Part shown: positions 1 to 8,615 of the stretch, in pieces
Numbering within the stretch: the first letter of the stretch is position 1
Layout of the letters: every line of letters starts with the position of its first letter
Assembly: GCF_044901685.1 (NCBI RefSeq)
Contig: NZ_JBJDPS010000002.1
Location: forward strand, 558,001-622,000
From: Micromonospora_G sp044901685
GTDB taxonomy: Bacteria; Actinomycetota; Actinomycetes; Mycobacteriales; Micromonosporaceae
Length of the DNA: 64,000 bases
Reading direction: 5' to 3'
Position numbers and translations under genes: made by a program
Notes under the pieces: generated by a model
Told to the model about the DNA's origin: nothing
Database searches by the model: none
What the model saw: only the letters and a program-made list of their open reading frames with translations

Positions 1-243
1 GACCACCAGGTTGACCTTGTCGTCGCCGGTCGCCGCGACCACCACGTCGCAGCTCGCCAGGTCGGCCTCCTCGAGGCTGGCCAGCTCGCACGCGTCGGCG
101 AGCACCCAGTCGGCGTCCGGCACCCGCTCCGGGCGCAGCATCTTCGGCTGCCGCTCCACGAGCATGACCTGGTGGCCGTTGTCGATCAGCTCCTGGGCGA
201 TCGAGCGCCCCACGTTGCCGGCTCCCGCGATGGCGACCCGCAT
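1..243 (-). CDS. TrkA-family potassium uptake regulator, N-terminal fragment
   Basis: The reading frame opens with an ATG at 243 and runs off the window edge. The first residues, MRVAIAGAGNVGRSIAQEL, form a beta strand and a Gly-rich loop (GAGNVG) typical of the Rossmann RCK-N domain that binds NAD(H) or ATP in TrkA/KtrA proteins. Such proteins sit on the cytoplasmic face of a potassium transporter and gate it. The start lies 1 base beyond the stop of the next TrkA gene, so the two are surely co-transcribed, as in the ceoB-ceoC pairs of other actinomycetes. Only about 81 residues are visible; the C-terminal RCK-C half is outside the window. Confidence 0.85.
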   Translation of the reverse strand, partial: MRVAIAGAGNVGRSIAQELIDNGHQVMLVERQPKMLRPERVPDADWVLADACELASLEEADLASCDVVVAATGDDKVNLVV

Positions 244-244
244 G

Positions 245-910
245 TCACTGTCCCCCTTCCGGCGGCAGCCCGGCCGCCGTCGTGACCCCGCCGGCCATGT
301 CGTCGGTGACGAGCATGAAGAGCTGGTCACCCTCCTGTAGAACGCTGGACACGGTGGGCAGCGTTCCGATCCCGAACCGCATCACGTACGCGGCGCGGGC
401 TCCGGTCGCCTCCTCGATGGCGCGTACCGGCCGGCCGACCCAGTCCTTGTGCACCGGCACCTCGATGATCGACACGGTGCTGGTCGGGTCGCGGAAGATC
501 TCCACGTTCCCCTCCGGCACCAGGTGGCGGATCATCCGGTCGGCGGTCCACCGGACGGTGGCCACGGTCGGGATGCCGAGCCGTTCGTAGACCTGGGCCC
601 GCCGCTGGTCGTAGATCCGGGCGGCCACCCGGGCCACGCCGAACGTCTCCCGGGCCAGCCGAGCCGAGATGATGTTGGAGTTGTCCCCGCTGGAGACCGC
701 GGCGAAGGCGTCGGCCCGTTCGATCCCGGCCTGGCGCAGCACCTCGCGGTCGAATCCGACCCCGGTGACCGTGATCCCGCCGAAGTCGGGGCCGAGCCGG
801 CGGAAGCTGTCCGCGTTCTGGTCGATGACGGCCACCGAATGACCGCGGGACTCCAGATCGTGGGCGAGCGTCGAGCCGACCCGTCCACATCCCATGATCA
901 CGATGTGCAC
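245..910 (-). CDS. TrkA-family potassium uptake regulator
   Basis: This 221-residue protein has the usual length of an actinobacterial TrkA/CeoC. The N-terminus (HIVIMGCGRVGSTLAHDLE) is a Rossmann RCK-N fold with a GCGRVG nucleotide loop; the C-terminal third (about 135-215) fits RCK-C. I chose the GTG at 910 because AGGAGG lies 7 bases upstream and the nucleotide-binding strand begins at residue 2; longer in-frame starts would add a low-complexity extension. It is followed immediately by a second TrkA gene and is divergent from a KimA-like potassium permease, so the pair may regulate that permease or a Trk/Ktr channel elsewhere. The partner is inference. Confidence 0.9.
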   Translation of the reverse strand: MHIVIMGCGRVGSTLAHDLESRGHSVAVIDQNADSFRRLGPDFGGITVTGVGFDREVLRQAGIERADAFAAVSSGDNSNIISARLARETFGVARVAARIYDQRRAQVYERLGIPTVATVRWTADRMIRHLVPEGNVEIFRDPTSTVSIIEVPVHKDWVGRPVRAIEEATGARAAYVMRFGIGTLPTVSSVLQEGDQLFMLVTDDMAGGVTTAAGLPPEGGQ

Positions 911-1065
911 GGTGCTTCCTCCTGGCGTGAACCGTCCGTTCCAGCCGGCGGCCGGGGGACCCTCAGAGCGTGCCATGCCGGGGGCAGCCCACGCCGCCCG
1001 ACCGTACTCGTACGCGCGGGGGAGAGGTTGATCGCCACCCGATGTCGACCGGCACCTGCCGGTCG

Positions 1066-1071
1066 TACCCT
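1066..1071 (+). promoter_or_regulatory. -10 element (TACCCT) for the KimA-like gene, likely leaderless
   Basis: TACCCT fits the actinobacterial TANNNT -10 consensus and ends 8 bases before the GTG at 1080. No Shine-Dalgarno sequence precedes that GTG, so transcription probably begins at or next to the start codon. No convincing -35 box is visible. Confidence 0.45.
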
Positions 1072-1079
1072 TAGCGGTT

Positions 1080-3164
1080 GTGGCCAGCCCCACCTCTCTG
1101 ATGAAGCGACTGCTGCTCGGTCGGCCGTTCCGGTCCGACAAGCTGCAGCACACCCTGCTACCCAAACGCATCGCCCTGCCCGTCTTCGCCTCCGACGCGC
1201 TCTCCAGCGTCGCGTACGCGCCGGACGAGATCCTGCTGACCCTGTCGATCGCGGGCGCCTCGGCGTTTGTGTTCTCGCCCTGGGTGGCGCTGGCCGTGGT
1301 AGTGGTGATGCTCACGGTGGTGGCCAGTTACCGGCAGAACGTGCACGCCTACCCCTCCGGTGGCGGCGACTACGAGGTGGCCACGGTCAACCTGGGGCCC
1401 CGGTTCGGGCTCGGTGTGGCCAGCGCCCTGCTGGTGGACTATGTGCTGACCGTGGCGGTGTCGGTCTCCTCCGGCGTGGCCAACCTCGGCTCGGTGGTGC
1501 CCTTCGTGGCCACCCACAAGGTCGGCGTCGCGGTGGCGGCGGTGGTCATCCTGACCGCGATCAACCTGCGCGGCCTGCGCGAGTCGGGTACGGCGTTCGC
1601 GATCCCGACCTACGGCTTCATGATCGTGATCATCGGTATGGTGCTCACCGGTCTGGTCCGGGTCTTCGTGCTCGGCGACGACCTGCGGGCGCCCAGCGCC
1701 GACCTGCACATCCAGGCCGAGCACAGCGTCACCGGCTTCGCCCTGGTCTTCCTGCTGCTGCGAACCTTCTCCTCGGGCGCCGCGGCGTTGACCGGGGTGG
1801 AGGCGATCTCCAACGGCGTACCGGCGTTCAAGCCGCCGAAGAGCAAGAACGCGGCGTCGACGCTGCTGATGCTCGGGGTGGTCGCAGTCACCATGCTGGT
1901 CGGCATCATCTGGCTGGCCCGCCTGACCCACCTCCAGTTCGTCGAGGACCCGGCCCGGCAGATCATCTCCGGTCCCGAGGGGTACGTGCAGAAGACCGTC
2001 ACCACCCAGCTCGGCGAGACCGTCTTCGGCAGCGGGTCGTTCCTGCTCTACGTGGTCGCCGGGGTGACCGCGCTGATCCTCTTCCTGGCCGCGAACACCG
2101 CCTTCAACGGCTTCCCGGTGCTCGGCTCGATCCTCGCCCAGGACCGGTACCTGCCCCGTCAGTTGCACACCCGGGGCGACCGGCTGGCCTTCTCCAACGG
2201 CATCGTCTTCCTCTCCATCGCAGCGATCGTGCTGATCGTCGGTTTCCAGGCGGAGATCACCCGGCTGATCCAGCTCTACATCGTCGGGGTCTTCGTCTCC
2301 TTCACCCTCTCCCAGGCCGGCATGATCCGGCACTGGAACCGGCTGCTGCGGGTGGAGCGGGACCCGGAACGCCGGCGCAGGATGATCCGGTCCCGGGCGA
2401 TCAACAGCTTCGGCATGGGGCTGACCGGGGTCGTACTGGTGATCGTGCTGATCACGAAGTTCCTGCTCGGTGCCTGGATCGCGATCGCCGCGATGGCCGT
2501 GATCTACCTGCTCATGCTCGGTATCCGCAAGCACTACGACACCGTCGCGGCCGAGCTGACCCCGGCCGAGGGGCGGCCCATGCTGCCCGCCCGCAACCAC
2601 GCCATCGTGCTGGTCAGCAAGGTGCACCAGCCGACGCTGCGGGCGATCGCGTACGCCCAGGCGACCCGGCCGGACACGCTGACCGCGGTGACGGTGAACG
2701 TGGACGAGAAGGACACCCGGGTAATCCAGGCCGAGTGGGAGCGGCGGGGGGTCCCGGTGCCGCTGACCGTGATCGACTCGCCGTACCGGGAGATCACCCG
2801 CCCGATTCTCGACTTTGTCGCCTCGGTGCGCCGGGACGCACCCCGCGACGTGGTCACCGTCTTCATTCCCGAGTACGTGGTCGGCCGATGGTGGGAGAAC
2901 CTCTTGCACAACCAGAGCGCGTTGCGACTCAAGGGCCGCCTGCTCTACGAGCCGGGCGTGATGGTCACCAGCGTGCCCTGGCAGCTCGCCTCGTCCGCGA
3001 GCAAGGACCTGGACCGGTACGACGCGACGCTGAGCCGCACCCCCGCCCGGGGCCCGCGCGGGGCGAGCGTCGGTGGCCTGCTCACCCCGGCCCCGCCCCA
3101 GCCACCACCGGCCGCGCCGACCGGGACCGGGACCGGGACCGAGCCGACGGAGCGGTCCCGATGA
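1080..3164 (+). CDS. KimA-like APC-superfamily potassium permease
   Basis: This 694-residue integral membrane protein has about 12 hydrophobic segments between residues 30 and 490, then a soluble C-terminal domain (about 500-660) and a Pro/Gly/Thr-rich tail. The N-terminus (KRLLLGRPFRSDKL, then FASDALSSVAYAPDEIL) resembles Bacillus KimA (YdaO), an APC-fold protein shown to import potassium with protons; older annotation calls such proteins amino-acid permeases. The divergent TrkA pair supports a potassium role. The GTG start at 1080 is chosen from the nearby -10 element; an ATG at 1101 is the alternative. The stop overlaps the next gene by ATGA. Substrate assignment is by family resemblance. 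Confidence 0.8.
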   Translation: MASPTSLMKRLLLGRPFRSDKLQHTLLPKRIALPVFASDALSSVAYAPDEILLTLSIAGASAFVFSPWVALAVVVVMLTVVASYRQNVHAYPSGGGDYEVATVNLGPRFGLGVASALLVDYVLTVAVSVSSGVANLGSVVPFVATHKVGVAVAAVVILTAINLRGLRESGTAFAIPTYGFMIVIIGMVLTGLVRVFVLGDDLRAPSADLHIQAEHSVTGFALVFLLLRTFSSGAAALTGVEAISNGVPAFKPPKSKNAASTLLMLGVVAVTMLVGIIWLARLTHLQFVEDPARQIISGPEGYVQKTVTTQLGETVFGSGSFLLYVVAGVTALILFLAANTAFNGFPVLGSILAQDRYLPRQLHTRGDRLAFSNGIVFLSIAAIVLIVGFQAEITRLIQLYIVGVFVSFTLSQAGMIRHWNRLLRVERDPERRRRMIRSRAINSFGMGLTGVVLVIVLITKFLLGAWIAIAAMAVIYLLMLGIRKHYDTVAAELTPAEGRPMLPARNHAIVLVSKVHQPTLRAIAYAQATRPDTLTAVTVNVDEKDTRVIQAEWERRGVPVPLTVIDSPYREITRPILDFVASVRRDAPRDVVTVFIPEYVVGRWWENLLHNQSALRLKGRLLYEPGVMVTSVPWQLASSASKDLDRYDATLSRTPARGPRGASVGGLLTPAPPQPPPAAPTGTGTGTEPTERSR

Positions 3165-4525
3165 GCCGGGCCGGCACCGACCCGGTGGCCCCGGACCAGA
3201 CCCGGCCCGGCGCCGACCCGGGCCGGCACACCCAGCCTCCGGCGGAGCGGACCAGAGTGGAACAGGACAGCGCGGAGCGGACCGGCGGGGAGCGGACCGG
3301 GCCGGGCGAGGCCGAGCTGATCGAGCTGACGATCGACGCGGTGGCCCCCGGCGGGCACTGCGTCGCCCGGCTCGACGGGCAGATCGTCTTCGTCCGGCAC
3401 GCCCTGCCGGGTGAGCGGGTGATCGCCGAGGTCACCGAGGTCAACCGGGGATATTTGCGGGCGGACGCGGTGACCGTACTGGAGGCGGCGCCGGGGCGGG
3501 TGACACCGCCGTGCCCGTACGCCGGGCCGAACCGGTGCGGTGGCTGCGACCTCCAGCACGTCTCGCCCGAGGCGCAGCTCGACTGGAAGACCGAGGTCGT
3601 ACGCGAGCAGTTGCGCCGGCTCGGCCACCTCACCCCGGCCGAGGTCGAGGCGCTGGGGGTACGGATCGAGCCGCTGCCCGGTGGGCCGCTGGGCTGGCGT
3701 ACCCGGGTCCGGTACGCGGTCGACGCCGCCGGCCGGGCGGGCCTGCTCAAGCACCGCTCGCACGAGGTGGTGCCGGTCGACCGCTGTCTGATCGCCCACC
3801 CCGCGATCCAGGCCCTGCCGGTGCTCTCCTCGGACGGGCAGCGCTGGCCGGACGCCGAGGCGGTGGAGACGGTCGCCTCGGCCGGTGGGGACGTGAACGT
3901 ACGGACGGTCGTGGACGGCGTACAGGTCAACCAGCGGGGGCCGGAGACGGTCCGCGAGCTGGCCGCCGGCCGGGAGTGGGAACTGCCCGCCGACGCCTTC
4001 TGGCAGGTCCACCCGGCGGCGGCGGACACCCTGGTCGGCGCGGTGCTGGAGATGCTCGCGCCGCAGCCGGGCGAACGCGCCTGGGACCTGTACGGCGGGG
4101 CGGGGCTCTTCGCCGCCGCGCTCGCCGAGCGGGTCGGTCCGACCGGCCGGATCACCATGGTCGAGGCGGCGCCGTCGGGCGTGGCGGCGGCCCGGCGCAA
4201 CCTGGCCGACCTGACCGGGGTCGAGGTGGTGTCGGCGAAGGTGGAGACCGCCCTGGCCCGCCGCCGGATCACCGGTCCGGTCGACCTGGTCGTGCTGGAT
4301 CCGCCCCGCACCGGTGCCGGTGCCGAGGTGGTACGCACGCTCACCGGCGTCGGGGCACGGGCGGTGGCGTACGTCGCCTGCGACCCGGCGGCGTTCGCCC
4401 GTGACGTACGCGTCTTCGCCGAGGCCGGCTGGCGGCTGGTCGAACTGCGCGGATTCGACCTCTTCCCGATGACCCAGCACGTGGAGTGCGTCGGGCTGCT
4501 GGTACCGGCCGGACCGGAAAGCTAG
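3161..4525 (+). CDS. TRAM-domain RumA/TrmA-like RNA (uracil-C5) methyltransferase
   Basis: This 454-residue enzyme would transfer a methyl group from SAM to C5 of uridine in rRNA or tRNA. After a charged, probably disordered first 50 residues come a TRAM RNA-binding domain (about 52-112), an iron-sulfur motif (C118, C126, C129 in CPYAGPNRCGGC plus a Cys in VDRCLIAHP), the SAM loop WDLYGGAGLF and the nucleophile C407 in ACDPAAFARD, with the catalytic base Glu in QHVECVG. The first spacing, C-x7-C, is longer than the C-x5-C of E. coli RumA. The ATG overlaps the permease stop by ATGA, so translation is coupled. Which RNA base is modified cannot be told. Confidence 0.9.
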   Translation: MSRAGTDPVAPDQTRPGADPGRHTQPPAERTRVEQDSAERTGGERTGPGEAELIELTIDAVAPGGHCVARLDGQIVFVRHALPGERVIAEVTEVNRGYLRADAVTVLEAAPGRVTPPCPYAGPNRCGGCDLQHVSPEAQLDWKTEVVREQLRRLGHLTPAEVEALGVRIEPLPGGPLGWRTRVRYAVDAAGRAGLLKHRSHEVVPVDRCLIAHPAIQALPVLSSDGQRWPDAEAVETVASAGGDVNVRTVVDGVQVNQRGPETVRELAAGREWELPADAFWQVHPAAADTLVGAVLEMLAPQPGERAWDLYGGAGLFAAALAERVGPTGRITMVEAAPSGVAAARRNLADLTGVEVVSAKVETALARRRITGPVDLVVLDPPRTGAGAEVVRTLTGVGARAVAYVACDPAAFARDVRVFAEAGWRLVELRGFDLFPMTQHVECVGLLVPAGPES

Positions 4526-4586
4526 TCCGGCGGGGACGGGTCCGGGCGGGAGTTCGCGCGCCGCTCGGCGGAGGAGTTCGCGCCGC

Positions 4587-4841
4587 TCAGCGGAGGAGCA
4601 GGCCGTGCGCCAGGGCGGTCGGGGTGGTTGACGCCCGGCGGGCGGCCCGACGCTCGGCGCGGGCCTGGGCCCGGTCCCGCAGCCGGATCCAGGCGATGAT
4701 CAGCAGGAGCAGCGGCAGTAGTGGCAGGCCGATCAGGGTCACCACCAGCAGCGCCAGGAGTTGGCCGGTGGCGTAGCGGCCGGACATCCGGGTCCCGGCG
4801 CCGGGACCCGACCAGTGCGGGGGACGAGGACGAGGCGACAT
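4587..4841 (-). CDS. small basic membrane protein, unknown function
   Basis: This 84-residue protein has one long hydrophobic stretch, roughly residues 25-47 (leucine-rich, GLPLLPLLLLIIAW), with a proline-rich N-terminus and a very basic tail (RAERRAARRAS), so the C-terminus is predicted cytoplasmic. The ATG at 4841 is preceded by GAGG at a 7-base spacing; an upstream in-frame ATG at 4876 lacks this. It lies alone between two plus-strand genes. I do not recognise a family. Composition and the ribosome site argue that it is real, although it is short. Confidence 0.55.
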   Translation of the reverse strand: MSPRPRPPHWSGPGAGTRMSGRYATGQLLALLVVTLIGLPLLPLLLLIIAWIRLRDRAQARAERRAARRASTTPTALAHGLLLR

Positions 4842-5060
4842 CTTTGCACCTCTGAAAGAGGAGAGTGTTATCGCCATGTTAAGTCGCCCTGCTCGTGGTG
4901 CCCGCGTCGTTGCTGCCCGGAGTCGGTGACGATCCGGTGGAACCGGTTGGCTGATCGGCGTACCGGCCGACCCGGACGGTAGCCACGGAGGGTGACCGGC
5001 TGGTTTCGTGGAAATCCCACGCACCATCTCGGCCCGGGCTGCGGGCGCCGCCGGGGCCGA

Positions 5061-5066
5061 TAGACT
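5061..5066 (+). promoter_or_regulatory. -10 element (TAGACT) of dxs, likely leaderless
   Basis: TAGACT matches TANNNT and ends 8 bases before the ATG of dxs at 5075. There is no Shine-Dalgarno sequence in between, so the mRNA probably starts within two bases of the AUG. Confidence 0.5.
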
Positions 5067-5074
5067 CTCCGGTC

Positions 5075-7063
5075 ATGAGAGTTGAAGAGGGTGCGGCCAA
5101 CCCTGGCCGGCTGCTGGCGACGGTTCGCGGCCCCCAGGACGTCAAGCGGATGTCGGCCGAGGAACTCGACCTGCTCGCCGCCGAGATCCGCGATTTCCTG
5201 GTCGCCAAGGTGTCCCGTACCGGCGGACACCTCGGCCCCAACCTCGGCGTCGTCGAGCTGACCCTCGCCATGCACCGGGTCTTCGACTCGCCCCGCGACC
5301 GCTTCCTGTTCGACACCGGACACCAGGCGTACGTGCACAAGATGGTCACCGGGCGGCAGGACGGCTTCGACAACCTCCGCCAGCGTGGCGGGCTCTCCGG
5401 TTACCCGAGCCAGGCCGAGAGCGAGCACGACCTGATCGAGAACTCGCACGCCTCGACCGCGCTCTCCTACGCCGACGGGCTGGCCAAGGCGTACGCCCTG
5501 CGGGGTGAGCGGCGCGACGTGGTCGCCGTGGTCGGCGACGGCGCGCTCACCGGCGGCATGTGCTGGGAGGCGCTGAACAACATCGCCGCCGCCCGCAACC
5601 CGCTGGTCATCGTGGTCAACGACAACGGCCGGTCGTACGCACCGACCATCGGCGGCCTGGCCGACCACCTCTCGACCCTGCGGCTCAACCCCGGCTACGA
5701 GCGGGTGCTCGACGTGGTCAAGGACGCGCTCGGCTCGACCCCGCTGGTCGGCCGACCGATGTACGAGGTGCTGCACGCGGTCAAGAAGGGCATCAAGGAC
5801 GCGGTCGCGCCGCAGGCGATGTTCGAGGATCTCGGCATCAAGTACGTCGGCCCGGTGGACGGGCACGACGTCGCCGCGGTCGAGTCGGCGCTGCGTCGGG
5901 CCAGGGGCTTCGGCGGCCCGGTGATCGTGCATGCGGTGACCCGCAAGGGTTACGGCTACCGGCCGGCGGAAGAGGACGAGGCGGACTGCTTCCACAGCCC
6001 CAGCGCCTTCGACGTCGCCAACGGCAAGCAGCTCGCCGCGCCGTCGGTCAAGTGGACCCAGGTCTTCGCCGACGAGCTGGTGGCGGTCGCCGACGAGCGC
6101 CCCGACATCGTCGGCATCACCGCCGCGATGGCCGAGCCGACCGGCATCGCCGCGCTGGCCCGCAAGTATCCCGAGCGGGTCTACGACGTCGGCATCGCCG
6201 AGCAGCACGCGGCCACCTCGGCGGCCGGTCTCGCGCTCGGCGGCCTGCACCCGGTGGTCGCCGTCTACGCCACCTTCCTCAACCGCGCCTTCGACCAGGT
6301 CCTGCTCGACGTGGCGATGCACAAGCTCCCGGTCACCTTCGTGCTCGACCGGGCCGGCATCACCGGCCCCGACGGGCCGAGTCACTACGGCATCTGGGAC
6401 ATGTCCGTCTTCGGGGTGGTGCCCGGACTCCGGATCGCCGCGCCCCGCGACGCCGCGACCCTCCGCGCCGAACTGCGTGAGGCGGTCGCGGTCGACGACG
6501 GGCCGACGATCCTGCGCTTCCCGACCGGCTCGGTCGCCAAGGACCTGCCGGCGGTCCGCCGGGTGGGTCAGGTCGACGTGCTGGCCGAGTCCGCCCGTAC
6601 CGACGTGCTGCTGGTCGCGGTGGGCGCGTTCGGGCAGCTCGGGGTCGAGGTGGCGGCCAGGGTGGCCGAGCAGGGTTACGGCGTGACCGTGGTCGACCCG
6701 AGGTGGATCCGCCCGATCCCCGAGGAGCTGGTGACGCTCGCCGGTGAGCACCGGCTGGTGGTGACCGTCGAGGACGGCGTACGCGCCGGTGGGGTGGGCG
6801 ACGCGCTGGCCAAGGCGATGCGTGACGCCGACGTGACGGTGCCGCTGCGGGACCTCGGGGTGCCGTCGGTCTGGCAGCCGCACGGCACCCGGGCGCAGAT
6901 CCTCGCCGACCTCGGGCTGACCGCACAGGACGTGGCCCGGGACGTCACCGGCTGGGTCTCCCGCCTGGACGCGCCGATCGAGCCGGTGCGGATCGCCGCC
7001 GCCGCCGAGCAGCGGCCGGTCAGCGGTGACCGGGCCGCCAAGGGCCGCAACGGTCGGGCCTGA
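5075..7063 (+). CDS. dxs: 1-deoxy-D-xylulose-5-phosphate synthase
   Basis: This 662-residue enzyme condenses pyruvate and glyceraldehyde 3-phosphate in a thiamine-diphosphate-dependent reaction, the first step of the MEP isoprenoid pathway. Length is normal (about 630-660). Visible landmarks are H52 in TGGHLGPNLG, the ThDP/Mg motif beginning GDG at 154 and ending EALNN, the pyrimidine-domain segment DVGIAEQHA and the transketolase C-terminal domain after about residue 500. The start follows a TAGACT -10 element and looks leaderless. It is monocistronic here, with an inverted repeat after the stop that may terminate it. No other MEP gene is in the window. Confidence 0.97.
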   Translation: MRVEEGAANPGRLLATVRGPQDVKRMSAEELDLLAAEIRDFLVAKVSRTGGHLGPNLGVVELTLAMHRVFDSPRDRFLFDTGHQAYVHKMVTGRQDGFDNLRQRGGLSGYPSQAESEHDLIENSHASTALSYADGLAKAYALRGERRDVVAVVGDGALTGGMCWEALNNIAAARNPLVIVVNDNGRSYAPTIGGLADHLSTLRLNPGYERVLDVVKDALGSTPLVGRPMYEVLHAVKKGIKDAVAPQAMFEDLGIKYVGPVDGHDVAAVESALRRARGFGGPVIVHAVTRKGYGYRPAEEDEADCFHSPSAFDVANGKQLAAPSVKWTQVFADELVAVADERPDIVGITAAMAEPTGIAALARKYPERVYDVGIAEQHAATSAAGLALGGLHPVVAVYATFLNRAFDQVLLDVAMHKLPVTFVLDRAGITGPDGPSHYGIWDMSVFGVVPGLRIAAPRDAATLRAELREAVAVDDGPTILRFPTGSVAKDLPAVRRVGQVDVLAESARTDVLLVAVGAFGQLGVEVAARVAEQGYGVTVVDPRWIRPIPEELVTLAGEHRLVVTVEDGVRAGGVGDALAKAMRDADVTVPLRDLGVPSVWQPHGTRAQILADLGLTAQDVARDVTGWVSRLDAPIEPVRIAAAAEQRPVSGDRAAKGRNGRA

Positions 7064-7076
7064 TCCGCGACAACTC

Positions 7077-7126
7077 CACCGCCAGCGTCGGTCCCCGGGT
7101 CACCGGGTGTACCGGCGCTGGCGGTG
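7077..7126 (+). terminator. inverted repeat after dxs
   Basis: Perfect 11-base arms CACCGCCAGCG (7077-7087) and CGCTGGCGGTG (7116-7126) flank a 28-base GC-rich spacer, starting 13 bases past the dxs stop. There is no U-tract, as is usual in high-GC actinomycetes. It also lies downstream of the minus-strand lipoprotein gene, so it could act in both directions. Confidence 0.5.
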
Positions 7127-7142
7127 CCGTTTCCGCCGTCCG

Positions 7143-7193
7143 CGTACGCCGGCCCAGGGCTGGTCGTCCACGTACGCCGGCCCAGGGCTGGTC
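7143..7193. repeat. two-copy 23-base direct repeat
   Basis: CGTACGCCGGCCCAGGGCTG followed by GTC occurs at 7143-7165 and again at 7171-7193, a 28-base period, in the gap between dxs and the convergent lipoprotein gene. It is non-coding; I see no further copies nearby. Confidence 0.7.
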
Positions 7194-7239
7194 CGGGGGT
7201 CCCGGACCGGCCCCGGCGGAGTGAGCGTCCCGGCGGGCG

Positions 7240-8427
7240 CTACTGGCCGCCCATCTGGCGCTGGTAGGACTTGTCCGCGGTGTTCAGGGTGAACGTCTCC
7301 GGGTCGGCGGGTTCCTCGACCACCGCCAGGCCGGGCCGGTCCACCAGCCGGACCACCCCGGGCGGCAGCGCCAGGCTGGTCTCCGAGTTGGCCCGCCAGA
7401 CCAGGACCACCAGGGTCTTGCCGGGGGTGGGCAGCTCGTACGCCTGCAACGGGTTCACCCGGTCCGCCTCCGAGACCACCGGGGCCCCCTGGGCGGGGCG
7501 CAGCACGACCGCGTTCATCACGCCCGCGTCGGTGTGCCAGGAGAGCTGTTCGAGCTTGCCGGCCTTCTCGTCACCGATCCGGACCTGACCCAGCGGGCGG
7601 GCGGCCACCCGGTCGGCCGGCCAGGAGGTTGGTACCGAACCGAGATGATCACGGTCGTGGACGCGGCGCGGGATGCTGCCGAAGGGACCCGTGGCGGCGG
7701 CGAGCACGCAGGTGTCCAGCCCGTCCAGGGCGCTCGCACCGGACCCGGACTCGTCCACCACCAGCGGATACCGTGGGCCGTCGATCCCGGTGCCGAGGTC
7801 GACCAGCCGGTCGTTCGCCCGCCCCTGGGGCAGCGATTCGGTGCTGCGCAGCCGTGCGGTGATCGGCACCGCCCCGCAGCGCGGCACCTCCACCGGCGCG
7901 CTCACCCCGTCGGTCACGGCCAACGGCTTGCCGTCCGGTCCGAGCAGCCGCTCGACCCGGGTGGAGGTCAGGTAGCGCCGCCCCTGCGGCACGGTGAGCG
8001 GCAGCACGTCGGAGTAGATCAGGTAGCCCGGGTCGGAGTAGTCGAGCGCCTCGGTGACCTCGAACTCGGCGCCCCGGCCGGAGAGCTGTAGCAACCAGGA
8101 GCCGGCGTCGCCGGGCACGTCCGCGGCGACCACGGCGATCGGCCCACCGTCGAGCTGGCCGAGCCAGAGGATGCCCGAGGAGGAGAGATGCACCCGGTCG
8201 TCGACCGGGGAACGCCAGTGCGCCACCGCCCGGGTGACCGCGGCCGTCGCCTGTGGATCGCCGGCCAGTCCGCCCCGGGCGGGCCAGGTTTCCAGCGAGC
8301 CGTCGCGCGAGTCGGCGCCGACCCGGAGCGGGTCGGACGGCTCGGTCGTGCTCGGACCACAGCCGGCCACCAACACCGCCAGCGCCAGCAGCGCGCCCAG
8401 CACACCGCCATGACGGACCGAACCCAC
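7240..8427 (-). CDS. putative lipoprotein of unknown function
   Basis: From the GTG at 8427 the 395-residue product begins with a compact type II signal peptide: a short basic n-region, the hydrophobic run VLGALLALAVL and the lipobox VAGC with C23 as the lipidated residue. That start has GGGGG at a suitable spacing; an ATG at 8469 would give an awkward 14-residue extension. No catalytic motif or known domain stands out in the mature part. It is divergent from a set of GT-C-like membrane proteins and may belong with them in the envelope, but this rests on position alone. Confidence 0.7.
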   Translation of the reverse strand: MGSVRHGGVLGALLALAVLVAGCGPSTTEPSDPLRVGADSRDGSLETWPARGGLAGDPQATAAVTRAVAHWRSPVDDRVHLSSSGILWLGQLDGGPIAVVAADVPGDAGSWLLQLSGRGAEFEVTEALDYSDPGYLIYSDVLPLTVPQGRRYLTSTRVERLLGPDGKPLAVTDGVSAPVEVPRCGAVPITARLRSTESLPQGRANDRLVDLGTGIDGPRYPLVVDESGSGASALDGLDTCVLAAATGPFGSIPRRVHDRDHLGSVPTSWPADRVAARPLGQVRIGDEKAGKLEQLSWHTDAGVMNAVVLRPAQGAPVVSEADRVNPLQAYELPTPGKTLVVLVWRANSETSLALPPGVVRLVDRPGLAVVEEPADPETFTLNTADKSYQRQMGGQ

Positions 8428-8600
8428 CTGTAAGCCCCCGATCCCGTCGGCGTGCTGCGGATGCCACATCTTACGAGATCTCGGGCGGGGCTCGGGCCGC
8501 ACCTCGCAAAGCCGTGCCAGCTTTTGTCGACTCACGCTCGGGAGTGGTTTATCGACGCGCAAACCCGTACGTGCCGTCCGATACGTCCGTGACGCTCCGG

Positions 8601-8606
8601 TAGACT
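8601..8606 (+). promoter_or_regulatory. -10 element (TAGACT) for the first GT-C-like gene
   Basis: TAGACT ends 9 bases before the GTG at 8616, in the gap shared with the divergent lipoprotein gene. There is no Shine-Dalgarno sequence, which suggests a leaderless or near-leaderless transcript. It is the same hexamer as in front of dxs. Confidence 0.45.
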
Positions 8607-8615
8607 CCGCCGACT

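Noticed and set aside
1158..2909. 583-codon antisense frame opposite the KimA-like gene
   Set aside because: High-GC shadow frame: composition dominated by His/Asp/Gly/Arg/Gln, no recognisable motif, fully opposite a clear transporter gene.
449..3160. Long open plus-strand frame upstream of and in phase with the methyltransferase gene
   Set aside because: It overlaps the TrkA gene and the KimA-like gene in another frame and is rich in Arg/Pro/Gly/Ala/His without hydrophobic cores. Conserved protein sequence begins only at about 3161, where a coupled ATG lies.
4868..6883. 671-codon antisense frame opposite dxs
   Set aside because: Same shadow signature; dxs motifs on the other strand are complete.
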